Assembly: GCA_937146765.1 (NCBI GenBank)
Contig: CAKZRP010000077.1
Location: 1-64,000, forward strand
Reading direction: 5' to 3'
DNA length: 64,000 nucleotides
Source: an uncultured Paracoccaceae bacterium
Lineage (GTDB): Bacteria; Pseudomonadota; Alphaproteobacteria; Rhodobacterales; Rhodobacteraceae
Under the pieces are notes generated by a model that worked only from the letters and a program-made list of their open reading frames with translations, was not told the DNA's origin and ran no database searches. Made by a program: the position numbers and the translations under genes. This document shows, piece by piece, positions 25,967 through 34,499 of the stretch. Every line of letters starts with the position of its first letter. Within the stretch, counting starts at the first letter, position 1.

Positions 25967-27148
25967 TCAACCGCGGGGCCGCACCCGGCCCTGTCCGCGC
26001 AGCGCATCGGCGATCTCGCCCTGCGGCCGCGACCGGGTGAAAGCCAGGAGCATACCCATTGCGATGCCGCCTGCAATGAGGGAGGAGCCACCATAGCTCA
26101 CGAACGGCAAAGTCATGCCTTTCGCGGGCAGCAGGCGCACGGCGACGCCCATGTTGATCATCGCCTGCACGCCAAAGGAACAGGCCAGACCGGCGCCCGC
26201 CAGCCGCACGAAGGTGTCCCGTTCGCGCATCAGCCGGAACAGCGAGCGCACCACGATCATGCCATACAGCAGGATGATGATGGAAACGAGGATGAGCCCG
26301 TATTCCTCGGCGGCCACCGCGATGATGAAATCGGTATGGGCATCCGGCAGCGACCATTTCACCTGCCCCTCGCCGACGCCGACGCCGAACAGACCGCCTT
26401 CGCGGATCGCATTGGTGGCATAGCCAAGCTGGGTGGTGGGATCGAGGTCGGGGTTGAGGAAGCCGTCGATGCGGCGGGCAAAGTGTTCGGAGTTGGAATA
26501 GGCGATGGTGCCGCCAAAGACCACGATCCCGGCCATGATGAGCAGCAAGAGCATCGGCGCGCCGGCGACGAAATACATCACCCCCCAGCTGAACAGGATC
26601 AGGCAGGCCTGACCAAAGTCCGGCTGCATCACCAGAAGGAGCACGACAGAGACACAAAGACCAAAGGACAACAGCGTGCCCGGCGGCCCGTAGATCTGCT
26701 GGCTGGCCGCGATCATCCAGGCCGCCAGCACGATGAAGCCGGGCTTCAGGAATTCCGAGGGCTGAAAGGAGGCGAACCCAAGGCTGTACCAGCGCACCGC
26801 GCCCTTGCCGAAATCGGTGCCGAAGATCGGCAGCAGCGCCAGCGCCACAAAGGCAAGGGCAAAGCCGATCACCGCCAGCCGCCGCACCATCTGCGGCGAC
26901 ATCATCGAGGTCAGCACCATGGCCACCATCGCCGCACCGCCGAAAAAGGCCTGCCGCTGTACATAGTGGAAATTGTCCAGCCCGTTGCGCGAGGCCAGCG
27001 GCACCGAGGCAGCCAGACCAAGGAGCAGACCGACGATGAACAGCGTCAGGATGAAGGTCATCGTCCACTTGTCCAGTGTCCGCCACCATTTCGGGAGGAT
27101 CGGCTCCCCCTCTTGCGCGGGAAGCGCGCCATAGACCATCTCAGTCAT
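25967..27148 (-). CDS. ftsW: Septal peptidoglycan glycosyltransferase FtsW (SEDS family)
   Basis: A 393-residue SEDS protein with about ten membrane spans that polymerises septal glycan together with FtsI. The conserved blocks GSIRWYSLGF-like GAVRWYSLGFASFQPSE and the late PFVSYGGSSLIAGGIAMGML (catalytic periplasmic region and last spans) are present. Start ATG 27148. It heads a murG-murC run; upstream the region to 27393 is a divergent promoter zone shared with the flavoprotein gene. Confidence 0.95.
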   Translation of the reverse strand: MTEMVYGALPAQEGEPILPKWWRTLDKWTMTFILTLFIVGLLLGLAASVPLASRNGLDNFHYVQRQAFFGGAAMVAMVLTSMMSPQMVRRLAVIGFALAFVALALLPIFGTDFGKGAVRWYSLGFASFQPSEFLKPGFIVLAAWMIAASQQIYGPPGTLLSFGLCVSVVLLLVMQPDFGQACLILFSWGVMYFVAGAPMLLLLIMAGIVVFGGTIAYSNSEHFARRIDGFLNPDLDPTTQLGYATNAIREGGLFGVGVGEGQVKWSLPDAHTDFIIAVAAEEYGLILVSIIILLYGMIVVRSLFRLMRERDTFVRLAGAGLACSFGVQAMINMGVAVRLLPAKGMTLPFVSYGGSSLIAGGIAMGMLLAFTRSRPQGEIADALRGQGRVRPRG

Positions 27149-27393
27149 GGGTTCACTGCCTTGATAGGGCCCCGATTTCAGGACCGTTTTTGCCTCTGGT
27201 CTGCCCCGTTTGCAGGGCTTATTCGTGAAACTCTAGCCTGATTGGCGCTTGCAGGCCAGCCTGTTCCTGCCTCTCGGGCCGGGAAAATGCCCCGGTTGCG
27301 CCCGCCTCTGGTCACATTGTGATCAGCGCCCGCATCTGCGTCCCCTCCCCCTGCCCGCTTGCGCAAGCCCCCCTTTCGTGATCGGTGCGGGGG

Positions 27394-28569
27394 ATGCAGA
27401 TCAAGACCCTGATTCTCGGCGCCGGCGCGGCTGGCATGATGTGTGCGGCCCATGCGGGCGGCGACTGTCTCGTGGTGGACCACGCCCGCGCGCCGGGCGA
27501 GAAGATCCGCATCTCCGGCGGCGGGCGCTGCAACTTCACCAATATGTATGCCAGCCCCGCGAACTACCTGTCGCAGAACCCGCATTTCTGCAAATCCGCA
27601 CTGGCGCGCTATACCCAGTGGGACTTCATCGAGCTGGTGGGCCGCCACGGCATCGCCTGGCATGAAAAGACCCTCGGGCAGCTCTTTTGCGATGACAGCG
27701 CCAAAGAGATCGTCGCCATGCTGGTCAAGGAGCTGCGCGCCGCCGGGGCGGATCTCTGGCTGCAAACCTCGGTGACCTCCGTTGCCGAGGGCCCGCAGGG
27801 TTTCACCGTCCGGCTGGAGCGCGAGGGCAAGCCCGTCACCGTCACCGCCCAGAACCTCGTGCTGGCCACGGGCGGCAAATCGATCCCCAAGATGGGCGCG
27901 ACGGGTCTGGCCTATGAGATCGCCCAGCAATTCGGCCTGCCGGTGCTCGACACCCGCGCGGGCCTCGTGCCCTTCACCTTTGGCGAGGAGCGGTTCAAGC
28001 CCCTCGCAGGCGTCGCCCTGCCCGCACGCCTCTCCAACGACCGCGCCAGCTTTGACGAGGCCCTGTTGTTCACCCATCGCGGCCTCTCCGGCCCTGCGGT
28101 GCTGCAACTTTCGAGCTATTGGCAGGAGGGCGAGGAGATCCGGGTGCATCTTATGCCTGACCTCGATCTCTTCACCGCGCTGCGCGACCAGCGTCAGCAA
28201 AGCGGGCGCAAGGATCTGACCACCGAACTCGCCCGCCACCTGCCCGCCCGGCTGGTGGAGGAACTGGCCAAGGACGGCAGCCTCAAGGGGCGCCTGGCGG
28301 ATCAAAGCGATGCGGCGCTGCAAGCCCTCTGCGACCGGCTGCACGACTGGCGTCTGAAACCCTCGGGCACCGAAGGCTACCGCACCGCCGAGGTCACCCT
28401 GGGCGGCATCGACACCGACGCGCTCTCGTCGCGCACGATGGAGGCCAAGGCCCGCCCCGGCCTTTACGCGATTGGCGAGGCGGTGGATGTGACCGGCTGG
28501 CTCGGCGGTTTCAACTTCCAATGGGCCTGGGCCTCGGGATACGCCGCAGGCACCGCCATCCGGGGCTGA
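27394..28569 (+). CDS. BaiN/HI0933-type NAD(P)/FAD-dependent oxidoreductase
   Basis: A 391-residue flavoprotein of the HI0933/YhiN family. The dinucleotide-binding motif GAGAAGMMCAAHAG is at residues 9-22, followed by the family block RISGGGRCNFTN, and a late TLGGIDTDALSSRTMEAK and VDVTGWLGGFNFQWAWASG end. Substrate unknown. The ATG at 27394 is chosen over an in-frame GTG nine bases upstream. It reads opposite to the dcw genes and splits them between murD and ftsW; its 3' end converges on murD with 37 bases between the stops. Confidence 0.88.
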   Translation: MQIKTLILGAGAAGMMCAAHAGGDCLVVDHARAPGEKIRISGGGRCNFTNMYASPANYLSQNPHFCKSALARYTQWDFIELVGRHGIAWHEKTLGQLFCDDSAKEIVAMLVKELRAAGADLWLQTSVTSVAEGPQGFTVRLEREGKPVTVTAQNLVLATGGKSIPKMGATGLAYEIAQQFGLPVLDTRAGLVPFTFGEERFKPLAGVALPARLSNDRASFDEALLFTHRGLSGPAVLQLSSYWQEGEEIRVHLMPDLDLFTALRDQRQQSGRKDLTTELARHLPARLVEELAKDGSLKGRLADQSDAALQALCDRLHDWRLKPSGTEGYRTAEVTLGGIDTDALSSRTMEAKARPGLYAIGEAVDVTGWLGGFNFQWAWASGYAAGTAIRG

Positions 28570-28606
28570 TTTCCGCTTTGGTGAGCCCTGAAGCGCCCCC
28601 CTTACC

Positions 28607-30010
28607 TCACCCGTTCAACCGTCCGGTCACTTCCGCGATGAAATCCTCACCGCGTTTTTCAAAGCTGTCGTATTGATCGAAACTCGCCGCCGCCGGGGCA
28701 AGGAGGACCGTCTCGCCTTCACCCGCCTCTGCCATGGCGCGGGCCACGGCTGCGGCCATGGTGGTGCAGACCTCAGCTTCGACGTTGAGCTGCATGGCAA
28801 AATGCGCCGCCTCGCGGCCGATCACATAGGCCTTCAGCACCTCGCCCGTCGACGCCGCCAGCCCCTCAAGCCCGCCTTCCTTTTCCAAGCCACCACAGAT
28901 CCAGCGGATCTTTTTAAACGCCTCCAGCGCCTTTTTCGCGCTGTCCACATTGGTCGCCTTGCTGTCGTTCACGTAGACCACGCCGCCCGCCTCGGCGATG
29001 CGCTGGCTGCGGTGCGGCAGGCCGGGGTAGCTGTGCATCGCCGCCTCGATCACCTTGGGGGCCAGCCCCAGCGCGCGGGTGGCCGCATAGGCGGCACAGG
29101 CGTTCTGGTGGTTATGCGCACCCGGCAGACCCTTGACGCCGCGCAGGTCGATCGAGGCCGCCTGCCGCCCCTTGCGATATTCGCTCAGGAAGCCTTTGCG
29201 GGCAAAGACGGTCCAGCCCGCCCCCTCGGTCAGCTTCTGGCCTGAGGAGATGCGGATCACCCGGTCGTCGCCCATCCCCTCGCTCAACTGGCCGGCCAGA
29301 AACAGGCCCTCGTCCTCATCCACGCCGATGATGGCCCGGTCCGGCCCGCCCTCGGCAAAGAGCCGTCGCTTGGCCGCGAAATAGCCGCCCATGCCGGCGT
29401 GACGGTCGAGGTGGTCGGGCGAGAGGTTGGTGAAGACCGCCACATCCGGCGTCAGCGCCCGCGCGAGGTCCGTCTGATAGGAGGACAGCTCCAGCACCAC
29501 CACGCCGCCGTCGCGCGGCGGGTCGATGTCCAGCACCCCACGGCCGATATTGCCCGCCATCTGGCTGTCGCGCCCCACATGGTCGAGGATATGGTGGATC
29601 AGCGCCACCGTGGTGGATTTGCCGTTTGACCCCGTCACCGCAATCACCTTGGGCGTGGTGTCGAACTCGTCCCATTCCGTGGTCGCGACCGAGCGGAAGA
29701 ACAGCCCGATGTCATTGTCCACCGGCACGCCCGCAATCAGTGCCGCACGCACCACCGGGTTGGGGCGCGGATAGAGATGCGGGATACCGGGCGAGACGAT
29801 CAGCGCCGCGATATCGTCAAAACCCCCGGTGCGGGTCAGCTCGCGGCAGGTAAAGCCCTCGGCCTCGGCCTTTTCGCGCGCGCTGGGGTTGTCGTCCCAG
29901 CAGATCGCCTCCGCCTCGCCTGCGCGCAATGCCCGCGCGGTGGCCAGACCCGAGCGGCCCAGCCCCAGAACGGCAATCTTTTGCCCTTGAACGCCTTGAA
30001 CCGGGATCAT
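28607..30010 (-). CDS. murD: UDP-N-acetylmuramoylalanine--D-glutamate ligase MurD
   Basis: A 467-residue Mur ligase adding D-Glu. N-terminal VLGLGRSGLATARAL (about residues 13-27), ATP loop VTGSNGKSTTVALI, VLELSSYQTDL, and the substrate HR block GLPHRSQRIAE with NDSKATNVDS. Start at ATG 30010 (MIPVQGVQGQ); the open frame to 30094 has no support. The stop faces the + strand flavoprotein gene, so the transcript is cut between murD and ftsW. Confidence 0.95.
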   Translation of the reverse strand: MIPVQGVQGQKIAVLGLGRSGLATARALRAGEAEAICWDDNPSAREKAEAEGFTCRELTRTGGFDDIAALIVSPGIPHLYPRPNPVVRAALIAGVPVDNDIGLFFRSVATTEWDEFDTTPKVIAVTGSNGKSTTVALIHHILDHVGRDSQMAGNIGRGVLDIDPPRDGGVVVLELSSYQTDLARALTPDVAVFTNLSPDHLDRHAGMGGYFAAKRRLFAEGGPDRAIIGVDEDEGLFLAGQLSEGMGDDRVIRISSGQKLTEGAGWTVFARKGFLSEYRKGRQAASIDLRGVKGLPGAHNHQNACAAYAATRALGLAPKVIEAAMHSYPGLPHRSQRIAEAGGVVYVNDSKATNVDSAKKALEAFKKIRWICGGLEKEGGLEGLAASTGEVLKAYVIGREAAHFAMQLNVEAEVCTTMAAAVARAMAEAGEGETVLLAPAAASFDQYDSFEKRGEDFIAEVTGRLNG

Positions 30011-30488
30011 GCCGCACCTCGCCCTATGTTGACCGCAGTAAATCGCCGCGACACTGCACCGGAGCGGTGCGGGAATGCAAGCGGGGTTCAGCACGAAGGG
30101 CAGCGCCTGACCTTGGGGAGGCGAGAAGCGCCTTCCCGGGGGGAAGGTCAGGCGCTGTCCGGCCTATCGGCCGGACGAAGGCATGAAACCAGCGTACGCC
30201 CTGCTCACGCCGCCTTCACCCCGCCCCGCTAGATTTACCTCCGTCGCGACAGCAAAAGACCCAGGAGTTCGGCCCGCCCCGAGACCACCCCCTCATTGGG
30301 TGCAGGGCGGATCCGACCGAGGCCTCCCCCGGATTGGCCCTTAAAAAAGGCCAGCCCCGCTCCGCCCCTCCGGCGGCGCCGCCATCTTTTGACGACAAAG
30401 CCGCGCAAGGTTTTCCCCACGCGGCTCCTCTCTCAACAACAGCTCAGCGCCCGGCCCCTGACGGCCTGCGGCGCCCAAGCTGCTGGCC
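30011..30488. other. Intergenic region between mraY and murD
   Basis: 478 bases with no credible gene, unusual for this cluster. Contains the large inverted repeat at 30101-30157, a second 8-bp hairpin GTCCGGCC/GGCCGGAC at 30157-30176, and a weak hairpin on the - strand (AGCCGCG/CGCGGCT, 30399-30426) that could slow or end transcription after mraY. A promoter for murD would be expected near 30040-30100. Confidence 0.55.
30101..30157. repeat. 14-bp inverted repeat upstream of murD
   Basis: CAGCGCCTGACCTT at 30101-30114 and its exact complement AAGGTCAGGCGCTG at 30144-30157, with a 29-base centre that itself can pair (GGCG/CGCC and CTTCCC/GGGAAG). Could be a protein site, an attenuator-like leader structure, or a mobile intergenic repeat. 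Confidence 0.75.
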
Positions 30489-31571
30489 TCAGCGGACCTT
30501 CAGCGTTGCCAGACCGATCATCGCGAGGATCAGCGAGATGATCCAGAAGCGGATCACGATCGTCGGCTCCGCCCAGCCCTTCTTCTCGTAGTGGTGGTGG
30601 ATCGGCGCCATCAGGAAGACCCGCTTGCCGGTGCGCTTGAAGTAGAGCACCTGAATGATGACCGAGAGCGCCTCGACCACAAACAGCCCGCCGACCACGG
30701 CCAGCACCAGCTCGTGCTTGGTCGAAACGGCGATGGCCCCCAAAGCCCCGCCCAGAGCCAGCGAGCCGGTGTCGCCCATGAACACAGCCGCGGGCGGCGC
30801 GTTGTACCACAGGAACCCCAGACCACCGCCAAAGAGCGCGGCGGTGAAGATCAGGATCTCGCCTGTACCCGGCACGTAATGCACGTCGAGATATTCGGTA
30901 AAGTCGACCCGCCCCACCGCATAGGCGATGATCCCCAGCGCGCCGGCCGCAATCATCACCGGCATGATCGCCAGACCATCAAGACCATCGGTCAGGTTCA
31001 CCGCATTGGCCGCGCCCACGATCACGCAGATGCAGAAGGGCACGTAGAGATAGCCGAGATTGACCAGAGTATCCTTGAAGATCGGCAGCGCAAGCTGGTT
31101 CTGCAACTCGACCGGGTGGCTGTAGCTCGCCCAGAGTGCGGCGATGATCGCAATCGCAAACCCCAGCGCCAGCCGCAACTTGCCCGGCACGCCCTTGGTG
31201 TTCTGCTTGGAGACCTTGGCGTAATCATCGGCAAAGCCGATGAGGCCGAAGGACAGGGTCACAAACAGCACCAGCCAGACAAAGGGATTGTCCCAGCGCG
31301 CCCACAGCAGGGTCGAGAACAACAGCGCCCCCACGATCAGGAGGCCGCCCATGGTCGGCGTTCCGGCCTTCGCGAGATGGGTCTGCGGACCGTCATCGCG
31401 GATCGGTTGCCCCTTGCCCTGCTTGCGGCGCAGCACGTCGATCAGCGGCTTTCCGAAGACGAACCCGAAGATCAGCGCCGTCAAAAAGGCTCCGCCCGCG
31501 CGGAAGGTGATGTAACGGAAGAGGTTGAAAAAGTCCCCCCCGTCGGACAGAGCGGTCAACCAGTAAAGCAT
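30489..31571 (-). CDS. mraY: Phospho-N-acetylmuramoyl-pentapeptide transferase MraY
   Basis: A 360-residue membrane enzyme (about ten spans) that makes lipid I. Signature blocks are HLAKAGTPTMGG, the Mg-binding IGFADDYAKV, NAVNLTDGLDGLA, and the substrate loop APIHHHYEKKGW. The start at ATG 31571 (MLYWLTAL) gives exactly the family length; the frame to 31709 overlaps murF out of frame. It follows murF with 40 bases between. Confidence 0.96.
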   Translation of the reverse strand: MLYWLTALSDGGDFFNLFRYITFRAGGAFLTALIFGFVFGKPLIDVLRRKQGKGQPIRDDGPQTHLAKAGTPTMGGLLIVGALLFSTLLWARWDNPFVWLVLFVTLSFGLIGFADDYAKVSKQNTKGVPGKLRLALGFAIAIIAALWASYSHPVELQNQLALPIFKDTLVNLGYLYVPFCICVIVGAANAVNLTDGLDGLAIMPVMIAAGALGIIAYAVGRVDFTEYLDVHYVPGTGEILIFTAALFGGGLGFLWYNAPPAAVFMGDTGSLALGGALGAIAVSTKHELVLAVVGGLFVVEALSVIIQVLYFKRTGKRVFLMAPIHHHYEKKGWAEPTIVIRFWIISLILAMIGLATLKVR

Positions 31572-31611
31572 TCCGGAGCGGTTCCTGTAGTGAATCGTGC
31601 GTGGATGGGAG

Positions 31612-33003
31612 TCATGAAGGTGCGCTGCCTTGACCCATTTCCCGGATCGCGTCAACCACGCGGGCCAAGGCCATCGACAAAGAGCCCTTGGCCAGCACGA
31701 TATCGCCACCCCGGATCTGCTCGCCCAGGTCTTCTGCCGCCTCGGCGGAGGTCTGAACCCGGATCCCGCGCTTGGCCTCCGGCAGGGCGGCGTGCAGATG
31801 CTGCATCAGCGGGCCGATGCAATGCACGGTGTCGATCGCGGCCATCGCCGGATGCTGCGCAAGCGCGGCATGGAGCGCCACCTCATCGGGGCCGAGCTCC
31901 TTCATGTCGCCGAGATAGGCGATGCGTCGGCCCTCACCCTTGGTCGCGGCCAGCACGGTCAGCGCGGCGCCGACCGAGGTTGGATTGGCATTATAGGCAT
32001 CATCAAGCACGGTGACCTGACCGGAGGGCAGCGCCACGGTGAACCGCGCGCCGCGCCCCTTGACGGGCGACCACAGGGCCAAGCCTTGCAGGGCCAGTGT
32101 CAGATCGCCGCCCAAGGCGGTCACCGCCGCCAAGGCCCCAATGGCGTTCATCGCGAAATGCTGGCCCAGGGACTGGATCTGAGCCGTGACCTCCTGCCCT
32201 TCAAAACGGAAACTGGCGCGGGTCACATCGCCCTCCATCTCGGCATGGCTGAGCGCATAGGTGTCCCCCTTGCGGCCAAACCAGCGCACCTCGCAGCCTT
32301 CAAGGGCCGCGATATCACCGAGAACCTCGCTTTCGGGCAGGTCGGCGTTCAAGACCGCGATGCCACCGAGCTCCAGCCCTTGGAGGATCGAGGCCTTCTC
32401 GCGGGCGATCCCCGCCACATTGTCAAAGGCCTCAAGATGCACGGCGGCAACCGTGGTGACCATGGCCACATGCGGGCGGGCCTGGCGGGCCAAGGGGGCG
32501 ATCTCGCCCGGGTGGTTCATGCCGATCTCGATCACCGCAAACTCAGTGTCCTCGGGCATCCGCGCCAGCGTCAGGGGCACGCCCCAATGGTTGTTATAAC
32601 TCGCCACCGCCGCATGGGTGCGGCCTTGGGTGCTGAGCATGGCGGCGAGCATTTCCTTGGTCGAGGTCTTGCCGACCGAGCCGGTCACCGCGACCACCTT
32701 GGCCTTGGTGCGGGCGCGACCTGCGCGGCCCAGAGCCTCCAGCCCCTGCTGCACGTCCTCGACCAGCAACAGCGGCGCATCCGGCGACACCCCTTCTGGG
32801 ATGCGCGAGACCAGCGCAGCACCGGCGCCTTTTTCCAGGGCCTGCGCCACAAAGTCATGCCCGTCGCGCGCCGCTGTCAGCGCGACAAACAGATCGCCCG
32901 GCAGCAGCGTCCGGGTGTCGATGGAAATCCCGTTCACCGCCCAATCACAAGGGGTCTGGCCGCCGGTGGCGGCAACGGCATCCGCAGAGGTCCAAAGTGT
33001 CAT
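31612..33003 (-). CDS. murF: UDP-N-acetylmuramoyl-tripeptide--D-alanyl-D-alanine ligase MurF
   Basis: A 463-residue Mur ligase adding D-Ala-D-Ala. The ATP loop is VTGSVGKTSTKEML, with EIGMNHPGEIA and VLDDAYNANPTSV further on, all typical of MurF. Its ATG overlaps the murE stop (ATGA). Length is normal. Confidence 0.96.
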   Translation of the reverse strand: MTLWTSADAVAATGGQTPCDWAVNGISIDTRTLLPGDLFVALTAARDGHDFVAQALEKGAGAALVSRIPEGVSPDAPLLLVEDVQQGLEALGRAGRARTKAKVVAVTGSVGKTSTKEMLAAMLSTQGRTHAAVASYNNHWGVPLTLARMPEDTEFAVIEIGMNHPGEIAPLARQARPHVAMVTTVAAVHLEAFDNVAGIAREKASILQGLELGGIAVLNADLPESEVLGDIAALEGCEVRWFGRKGDTYALSHAEMEGDVTRASFRFEGQEVTAQIQSLGQHFAMNAIGALAAVTALGGDLTLALQGLALWSPVKGRGARFTVALPSGQVTVLDDAYNANPTSVGAALTVLAATKGEGRRIAYLGDMKELGPDEVALHAALAQHPAMAAIDTVHCIGPLMQHLHAALPEAKRGIRVQTSAEAAEDLGEQIRGGDIVLAKGSLSMALARVVDAIREMGQGSAPS

Positions 33004-34484
33004 ACCATTTTTCCGTCCAGAACCGCGACAGCCATGCTGGCTTGCTCCACATCATCAAAAGGCAGCACATCGGTGCCGATGGTCTGCCCGCTCTCATGGC
33101 CTTTGCCACAGATCAACAGCGCATCTCCGGGGGCGAGCATATCGACGCCGCGCAGGATCGCCTCGGCGCGGTCGCCAATGTTATGCGCATGGGGCGCACC
33201 GCCCATCACGGCGGCGCGGATGGCCGCCGGGTCTTCGGAGCGCGGGTTGTCGTCGGTCACGATCACCACATCGGCAGTGGCCTCTGCCGCCGCGCCCATC
33301 AGCGGGCGCTTGGTGGCATCGCGATCCCCACCCGCGCCGATGATGGCCACCAGACGACCGAGCACATGCGGGCGCAGCGCCTTGATCGCGGTGGAGACCG
33401 CATCGGGGGTATGGGCGTAATCGACAAAGACCGTCGCGCCATTGTCGCGGGTCGCCGCGTGCTGCATCCGGCCGCGCACGGTGCTGAGGTGCGGCAGGGT
33501 CGCAAAAACGCGCTCCGGCTCCTCGCCGCTGGCGATGGCAAGCCCTGCGGCCACCAGCACGTTTTCCGCCTGAAAGCCGCCGATCAGGTTCAGACGCACC
33601 CCAAAGGGGCGGTCGTGCCAGCTGAAGCGGATGTCCTGCCCGGTGGCGTCCACCCGGATCCCCTGCAGCGCGATATCGCCAAGGCCCCGGCCAACGGTGA
33701 TGACCTCCTGCCCGCGCGCGGCGGCAATGGCGCGCATCTCGGCACCCTTGGGGTCGGACATGTTGATCACCGCGACGCCATCCTCGGACAGCACCCGGCG
33801 GAACAGCGCCGCCTTGGCGGCGAAATAGGCCTCGAAGGTCTCGTGGTAATCAAGGTGGTCCTGGGTGAAGTTGGTGAACCCCGCCGCGCAGAGCTGCACG
33901 CCGTCAAGCCGCCGCTGATCGAGGCCATGGCTGGAGGCCTCCATCGCCGCGTGGGTCACCCCCGCCTCTGCCGCCGCCGCAAGGGCGCGGTGCAGGGTGA
34001 TCGGCTCCGGCGTGGTGTGGTGCAGCGGATGGGTCCAGGCGCCCTCGATCCCGGTGGTGCCGAGGTTCACCGCGCTATGGCCAAGCTCGGTCCAGATCAT
34101 CCGCAGGAAGGTCGCCACCGAGGTCTTGCCATTGGTGCCCGTGACAGCCGCCATCACCGGCGGTTGTTTGCCGAACCACAGCGCCGCCGCGCCCGACAGG
34201 GCCTCGCGCGGGTCTTCGGCCACGACCAGAGCCGCCCCGGCGGCGGCGATTGCATCGCCTGCAAGCTCGGCCCCTTTGGCATCGGTCAGGATCGCCACCG
34301 CGCCCTGGTCCAAGACCTGAGGAACAAAGCTGGCGCCATGCACTTTGCTGCCCGGCAAGGCGGCAAAAAGAAAGCCGGATTTGACCTCGCGACTGTCCAC
34401 GGCGAGGCCGGTGACTGCGGGATCCAGCCCTCCGCGGGCGGTCAGCCCCAATTGGCTGAGCTTGAGCGCTGGTCGTGTCGTCAT
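33000..34484 (-). CDS. murE: UDP-N-acetylmuramoyl-L-alanyl-D-glutamate--2,6-diaminopimelate ligase MurE
   Basis: A 494-residue Mur ligase. The ATP loop is VTGTNGKTSVATF, and the substrate motif DNPR (in VTDDNPRSEDP) shows that meso-diaminopimelate, not lysine, is added, as expected in a Gram-negative. MEASSHGLDQRRLDG is the usual central block. It lies 15 bases after ftsI and overlaps murF. Confidence 0.96.
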   Translation of the reverse strand: MTTRPALKLSQLGLTARGGLDPAVTGLAVDSREVKSGFLFAALPGSKVHGASFVPQVLDQGAVAILTDAKGAELAGDAIAAAGAALVVAEDPREALSGAAALWFGKQPPVMAAVTGTNGKTSVATFLRMIWTELGHSAVNLGTTGIEGAWTHPLHHTTPEPITLHRALAAAAEAGVTHAAMEASSHGLDQRRLDGVQLCAAGFTNFTQDHLDYHETFEAYFAAKAALFRRVLSEDGVAVINMSDPKGAEMRAIAAARGQEVITVGRGLGDIALQGIRVDATGQDIRFSWHDRPFGVRLNLIGGFQAENVLVAAGLAIASGEEPERVFATLPHLSTVRGRMQHAATRDNGATVFVDYAHTPDAVSTAIKALRPHVLGRLVAIIGAGGDRDATKRPLMGAAAEATADVVIVTDDNPRSEDPAAIRAAVMGGAPHAHNIGDRAEAILRGVDMLAPGDALLICGKGHESGQTIGTDVLPFDDVEQASMAVAVLDGKMV

Positions 34485-34499
34485 GGCGTCCCCACCTCT

